This document shows, one piece after another, positions 60,462-64,000 of a stretch of 64,000 nt of DNA (positions are counted from its first letter, which is position 1; each line of letters opens with the position of its first letter). Position numbers and translations under genes: made by a program. The DNA is from Caldilineaceae bacterium. GTDB lineage: Bacteria > Chloroflexota > Anaerolineae > Caldilineales > Caldilineaceae. Below the pieces are notes generated by a model, which made no database searches, was not told the origin of the DNA, and saw only the letters and a program-made list of their open reading frames with translations. The stretch covers positions 1 through 64,000 of the forward strand of contig JAPKMW010000026.1 in assembly GCA_026645575.1 (NCBI GenBank). The letters are read 5' to 3'.

Positions 60462-62707
60462 CTATCGATTGACCAACGGGAGAAAGATCTGCTGTGCAGC
60501 AGTTCCCTCTTCCGCCGTCGGGCTACCTTCGTCACCGGCGCTGCGCGCTTTGCCATTGAACTGGAAGAGGGCGATATGATCCGTGCCGTCATTCAGGCGC
60601 ACAATCAACTGGCGACAAGTCCCCGCCCAGGCTTTGTCACTCTTCCAGACGTAGGTGTAAATCTGGGTGGCGGGGTCATATTGTAGGCTGCTGTTGCCCG
60701 CAGTCACCGTCTCTTCAATCGGGCTGCTGCTGCTGCTGCCGCCACTGCCACAACTCACGGCCTGGGAAGCAGGATAGCCGCTGGCGACGATGGTGAGGCC
60801 AAAGTCACCGCCCAGGCTGAATTTGACCGGAATAGCCGCCCCGGCGTTGACCGTGTTGACGGTCGGCAGGTTATCCACCGGTTGGAAGAAACCTGCCCAC
60901 GCGTAGATCACCTGATAGGTGGCATTGGCCGTGGCGCTGTTGTCGGCATTGTCGCTGGCGGTGCAGGTCACGGTTTTCGTCCCCACGCTGCTGGTGTCGA
61001 GCATGCCGCAGCTTTGCGCCGCCACACCGGAAAGCGCATCCGCTGCCCCTGCCGCCGCTGTGGCCGTGCCATTGAGCAACACTGGGTTGGGGCTGACGAC
61101 CGGGATCAGGGTCGGCGCGCTCTTATCGATGTTGATGCCGCTCTGTGTGTCGCTGGCCGTGTTACCGGCGTTGTCGGTGCAGCTTTCCGTTGCGCTCTGG
61201 TTTGCTCCCTCGCTGCTGAGGGTCTGGCTGACGCTGGCATTCACTACACCAGCGGTGGCGTCGCTGCACGTCCAGTTCACCGTTACGGCGCTGTTGTTCC
61301 AGCCCGCCGGGTTGGCCGCTGTGCGATTGGCAAAGGTGATCGTCGGCGCTGTGGCGTCGCGCTTGATGGTCACGCTCTCGCTGCTGGTGCCCCCCCCACT
61401 GGTGGCGGTGCAGGTAAAGGTCACGCCCGCCGTGTCGCTGGTGACGCTCTGATTGCCACAGTTGCTTTGGCTCGTGATGGTCGATTCATTGTCCACCACA
61501 CTCCAACTCACGTTCACATCGCTGGTGTACCAGCCGTTGTTGCCGAGCGTGCCGACGACATTGGGCGTAATCACCGGCCCGGTGTTGTCGAAATTGACGG
61601 TTACTGCATTATCGGTGCTGGTACTAGCGAGGTTGCCGTTGCCTGCGGCGTCGCTGGCGACATTGGCCCCAATCGTGGCGATGACCGTGCCGCTGCCGGC
61701 CAACCCAGCCACGCTGATCGCATAGGTGCTGGGGCCACCGCTGAGGGTGATGGTTGCGCCACTCAAGTCCGCCGTGCCGCTCAGGGTGACATCGGCCACC
61801 GTGAAATCAGTCACTGCTTCACTGAATGCGACGGTAAAGAGCACCGGATTGCTGGTGGTGGGATCGGCCTGCCCCGCCGCCTGATCGATGGTGACGCTGG
61901 GGGCAACGGGGTCGAGATAGGTAATGCTGATGAGACCGTGACCGGTGCGCACGCCGTTCTGATAGCTCACGCTGGTGGCTGCCGGGCTAGCGTAGCTGCT
62001 GCCACCACCGCCACCGCCAGAACTACCGTCTTCAATTGACCCAGAACCACCAGCGCCGCCGCCGTAGTAGCCGCCCCCCCCTCACCGCCAGCAATGTTGC
62101 TGGGATTGGCGGCACCACCTTGGCCCAGGCTACCGGCGCCGCCAATCCCCGCAGAACCGAAGCCGCCAGCCCCGCCGCCCGTCTGCGTGCCACCACTACC
62201 ACCGCTAGCAGCAGCACTGTCCCCACTGCCGCCGCTTGGGTAGCCGCCGGCGCCACCGGCAGTGTTTGGGAAGCCCCTAGTTCCACCGGCGCCGGCGACG
62301 AGTATGCGATCGTTCAGGGTAAAAGTGCCGCCCCGGACATCGGATGCGCCGCGCCCGTTGAATGGGTTATTTTGACCACCGACTCGAATCTGGTAGATAG
62401 CGCCGGGGGTAACGGCGAGTGTCGCCGTCACGCGGCCACCCCGTCCACCGTTCCCACCTCCACCCTGCGCGCCATAAAGATCGAAGGTGGCCTGGGTTAC
62501 GCCGTCTGGCACGATCCAGGTTTGCGCGGCGCCGATGAAGGTATAGGTGCAGGTGGCCTGTTGGCTGCCGCTGGTCACACAGTCGCCCGAGGCGGCGTGG
62601 GCCACCTCCGGGGTTGCCAGATGGCAGAGCGGGGCCGCCAATAGCGCCAGCCCCCATACCAAACCCCACAGGCGGGGCCAGGGAAAGAAACGTGTTTTGC
62701 TTGTCAT
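60462..62707 (-). pseudogene. Glycine-rich secreted surface protein with LPLVNR tail, split at a C8 tract
   Basis: The first frame (62707-61967) has a signal peptide (LVWGLALLAAPLCHL ... AHAA) and a glycine-rich domain (GGRGGRVTATLAVTPGAIYQ). At a run of eight C (62084-62091) the sense moves to the next frame: GGYYGGGAGGSGS ... SYQNGVRTGHGLISITY. It then continues to 60462. The rest has Ig-like modules (LFTVAFSEAVTDFTVADVTL; GWNNSAVTVNWTCSD) and a PxKF-type domain (AGAAIPVKFSLGGDFGL), and ends QQIFLPLVNR. Joined length is about 748 aa. One G more or less at the tract restores the frame, so this may be phase-variable or a sequence error. Confidence 0.8.
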
Positions 62708-62824
62708 TGCTTTTTACTCCTTTGTCAATTAATTCGGCGCACCGCAGCCAATCCGCAGGCGCCAGGGAGCCAGGTATGCGTTCGTTCGTGACCGGTACTG
62801 CTGTTGCCAGTATAGACCGCTAGC

Positions 62825-62985
62825 GTGACAAGAGCGGGCTGCGTCCGTGACAAGAACAGGGGAAAATCGTGATAAAAAGCCTGTTTTTCCGTGACAAAAG
62901 GTTTTGTTTTTACATTACCCTTACAAAAGTGAGCAAACATTGTTACAAAACTGGGAGTTTTCCTGTGACAAAGCTGTGGTATAAT
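62825..62985 (+). promoter_or_regulatory. Seven-site direct-repeat operator and promoter of the BTAD gene
   Basis: GTGACAARA-type 9-mers start at 62825, 62847, 62869, 62891, 62920, 62942 and 62965, that is at steps of 22, 22, 22, 29, 22 and 23 bp. The last ends 6 bases before a perfect TATAAT (62980-62985). SARP-family activators are known to bind direct repeats 11 or 22 bp apart just upstream of -10, and the gene downstream is a SARP-like BTAD regulator, so autoregulation is inferred. The region also faces the divergent surface-protein gene at 62707. Confidence 0.8.
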
Positions 62986-63032
62986 GGCGATTCATCTATT
63001 TATGCTTACATTTATTTGGACGGGATGAACGC

Positions 63033-63860
63033 ATGGGGCAGCTACGGTTCACCTGTTTTGGCGCCTTTGAAATCACACTGAATGACACACGGCTTACCAC
63101 CTTTCCCACCGAAAAGGTGCGCGCCCTGCTGGTCTACCTGGCGGTAGAGCGGCAGGGCCATCAACGCAGCGCATTGGCGCAATTGTTGTGGCCGGGCTAT
63201 ACCGCCGAGAGCGCCAACACGAGTCTGCGCCAGACCCTGCGCCGGCTCCGCCAATTGCTGGGCGATGACGAAGAGGCCCCCGGCGATACGCCCTGGCTGT
63301 TGGTTACGCGCCAAACGGTACAATTCAACCCGGCAGCGGCCCTCAGTGCCGATGTGATCACCTTTACCGAGCTGTTTGCCGCCTGTGCGGCGCATACGCA
63401 TAGCCACATTACCACCTCACCTGTCAAACCTGCCTGGCGCGCTTGCGTCAGGCGGTTGATCTCTACCAAGGCGACTTTCTCAGCGGCTTTACCGTCGCCG
63501 ACAGCGACCCGTTTGAAGAGTGGCGACGCGTTAGCCAAGAGCAATTTCATCTCCAAACCCTCGACGCCCTCACCCATCTCGCCACCGCCGCCGAAAATGC
63601 CGGCGATGATGAAGCCGCGCTCCAGGCGGCCCAGCGCCAGTTAGCCTTGGAGCCGTGGCTGGAAGCGGCGCACCGTTGCGTGATGCGGGTGTTGGCTCGC
63701 CGTGGTCAGCGCGCCGCCGCCCTGGCCCAATACAACCGCTGTTGCCAGGTGCTGGCCGAGGAGTTTGGTGGCAAGCCGGATGGGAAAACGACGGCGTTGG
63801 TGGAGCAGATCCAGCGTGGTGAGTTTGAGAAGGTGACAGGGTGGCAAGGTGACAAGGTGA
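63033..63860 (+). pseudogene. BTAD (SARP-like) regulator, frameshifted and truncated
   Basis: From ATG 63033 the winged helix is intact (FPTEKVRALLVYLAVERQGH, TSLRQTLRRLRQLLG). Near 63411 the sense moves to the next frame (CQTCLARLRQAVDLYQGDFL), which continues through the BTAD helices (EEWRRVSQEQFHLQTLDALT, CCQVLAEEFGGKPDGK) into EKVTGWQGDKV, encoded by a GTGACAAG palindrome. Beyond about 63860 the frame stays open to the window edge but the residues no longer look natural, and a minus-strand gene begins there. No ATPase module follows, unlike the relative at 39659. One missing or extra base near 63411 would repair the BTAD part. Confidence 0.75.
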
Positions 63861-63889
63861 AGATTATCCAGTCACCTTGTCACCTTCTC
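63827..63889. repeat. GTGACAAG palindrome at the end of the BTAD gene
   Basis: GAGAAGGTGAC ... GGCAAGGTGACAAGGTGA pairs with GTCACCTTGTCACCTTCTC around AGATTATCCA. It lies where the BTAD gene meets the convergent gene and probably acts as a terminator. Confidence 0.8.
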
Positions 63890-63901
63890 AAGCAGTTTGC
63901 A

Positions 63902-64000
63902 CTACGGCTGGGGGAAGAAGAGGACGCGCACGGCGTGCCAGATTTCGATAAACTCGTAGTAGGTCTGGTCCGGTTTGTTCGGATCTTTGTAGAGACAGCG
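63902..64000 (-). CDS. Unidentified protein, C-terminal 32 codons
   Basis: A minus-strand frame enters from the right edge and stops with TAG at 63902-63904. It reads RCLYKDPNKPDQTYYEFIEI and ends WHAVRVLFFPQP. Codon choice looks natural, and the plus-strand reading of the same bases does not. The family is not recognised from so short a piece. Confidence 0.5.
   Translation of the reverse strand, partial: RCLYKDPNKPDQTYYEFIEIWHAVRVLFFPQP

Noticed and set aside
62825..62973. The GTGACAA array as part of the palindromic linker-repeat family
   Set aside because: The sites are direct repeats at 22-bp spacing with no inverted arm and no coding frame, so an operator array is the better explanation.
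63033..63644. BTAD gene read as an intact 203-aa protein
   Set aside because: After residue about 126 the frame turns into Ser/Pro-rich nonsense, while the correct BTAD helices continue in another frame.

Overview
The window looks like a piece of a filamentous, heterotrophic Chloroflexota genome (Caldilineae/Anaerolineae-like). This is inferred from the mix of giant BTAD/STAND regulators with WD40 propellers, secreted proteins ending in LP[VL]V-x-R, a small 'YLLRL' family protein and intergenic GTGACAAG palindromes. No rRNA or tRNA gene was recognised. No genus call is possible without a search.

Left region (1 to about 23.6 kb) is a carbohydrate-scavenging island. It holds the 3' end of an SdrD-like surface protein, a sugar ABC transporter (two permeases and a Tat/lipoprotein binding protein), two Gfo/Idh/MocA oxidoreductases, a medium-chain dehydrogenase, a run of BNR/sialidase-like propeller proteins, a GH43/32-like propeller, an alpha/alpha-barrel glycosidase-like protein, a DUF3604 (PHP-like) protein and the remains of a peptide ABC transporter. 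Several members are broken: a frameshifted Phd antitoxin lies antisense inside the sugar-transport cluster, two sialidase-like genes are damaged, three fused gene stubs sit at 17.0-17.5 kb, and dppB and dppC are truncated, dppC at a MITE-like remnant.

Middle region (23.9 to 38.8 kb) contains a ClC antiporter with a TrkA-C tail, an IS3-type transposase stub, a secreted propeller protein, a 1008-aa BTAD/NB-ARC/TPR regulator, an 1805-aa multidomain surface protein and an RCC1-repeat remnant. The secreted proteins share the C-terminal LP-x-V motif.

Right region (38.8 to 64 kb) is dominated by one 17.4-kb reading frame (40513-57876) directly after a BTAD regulator. It encodes six complete STAND NTPase modules, each with intact Walker A and B. 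Five linkers of 15-bp DKVTS-coding repeats followed by the inverted complement (VTLSP) join them. The same GTGACAAG palindrome lies between genes as a terminator and inside other regulators. Downstream are a CBM9-like protein, a rusA gene interrupted by a 123-bp MITE with an 8-bp target duplication, its partner nuclease/HEPN-like gene with a nonsense codon, a glycine-rich surface protein split at a C8 tract, and a second BTAD gene. The promoter of that BTAD gene carries seven GTGACAA-type repeats at 22-bp pitch, the arrangement known for SARP-family operators.

Many genes carry a single-base frameshift, several at homopolymers. These could be true decay, phase variation or sequence errors, and the sequence alone cannot decide.
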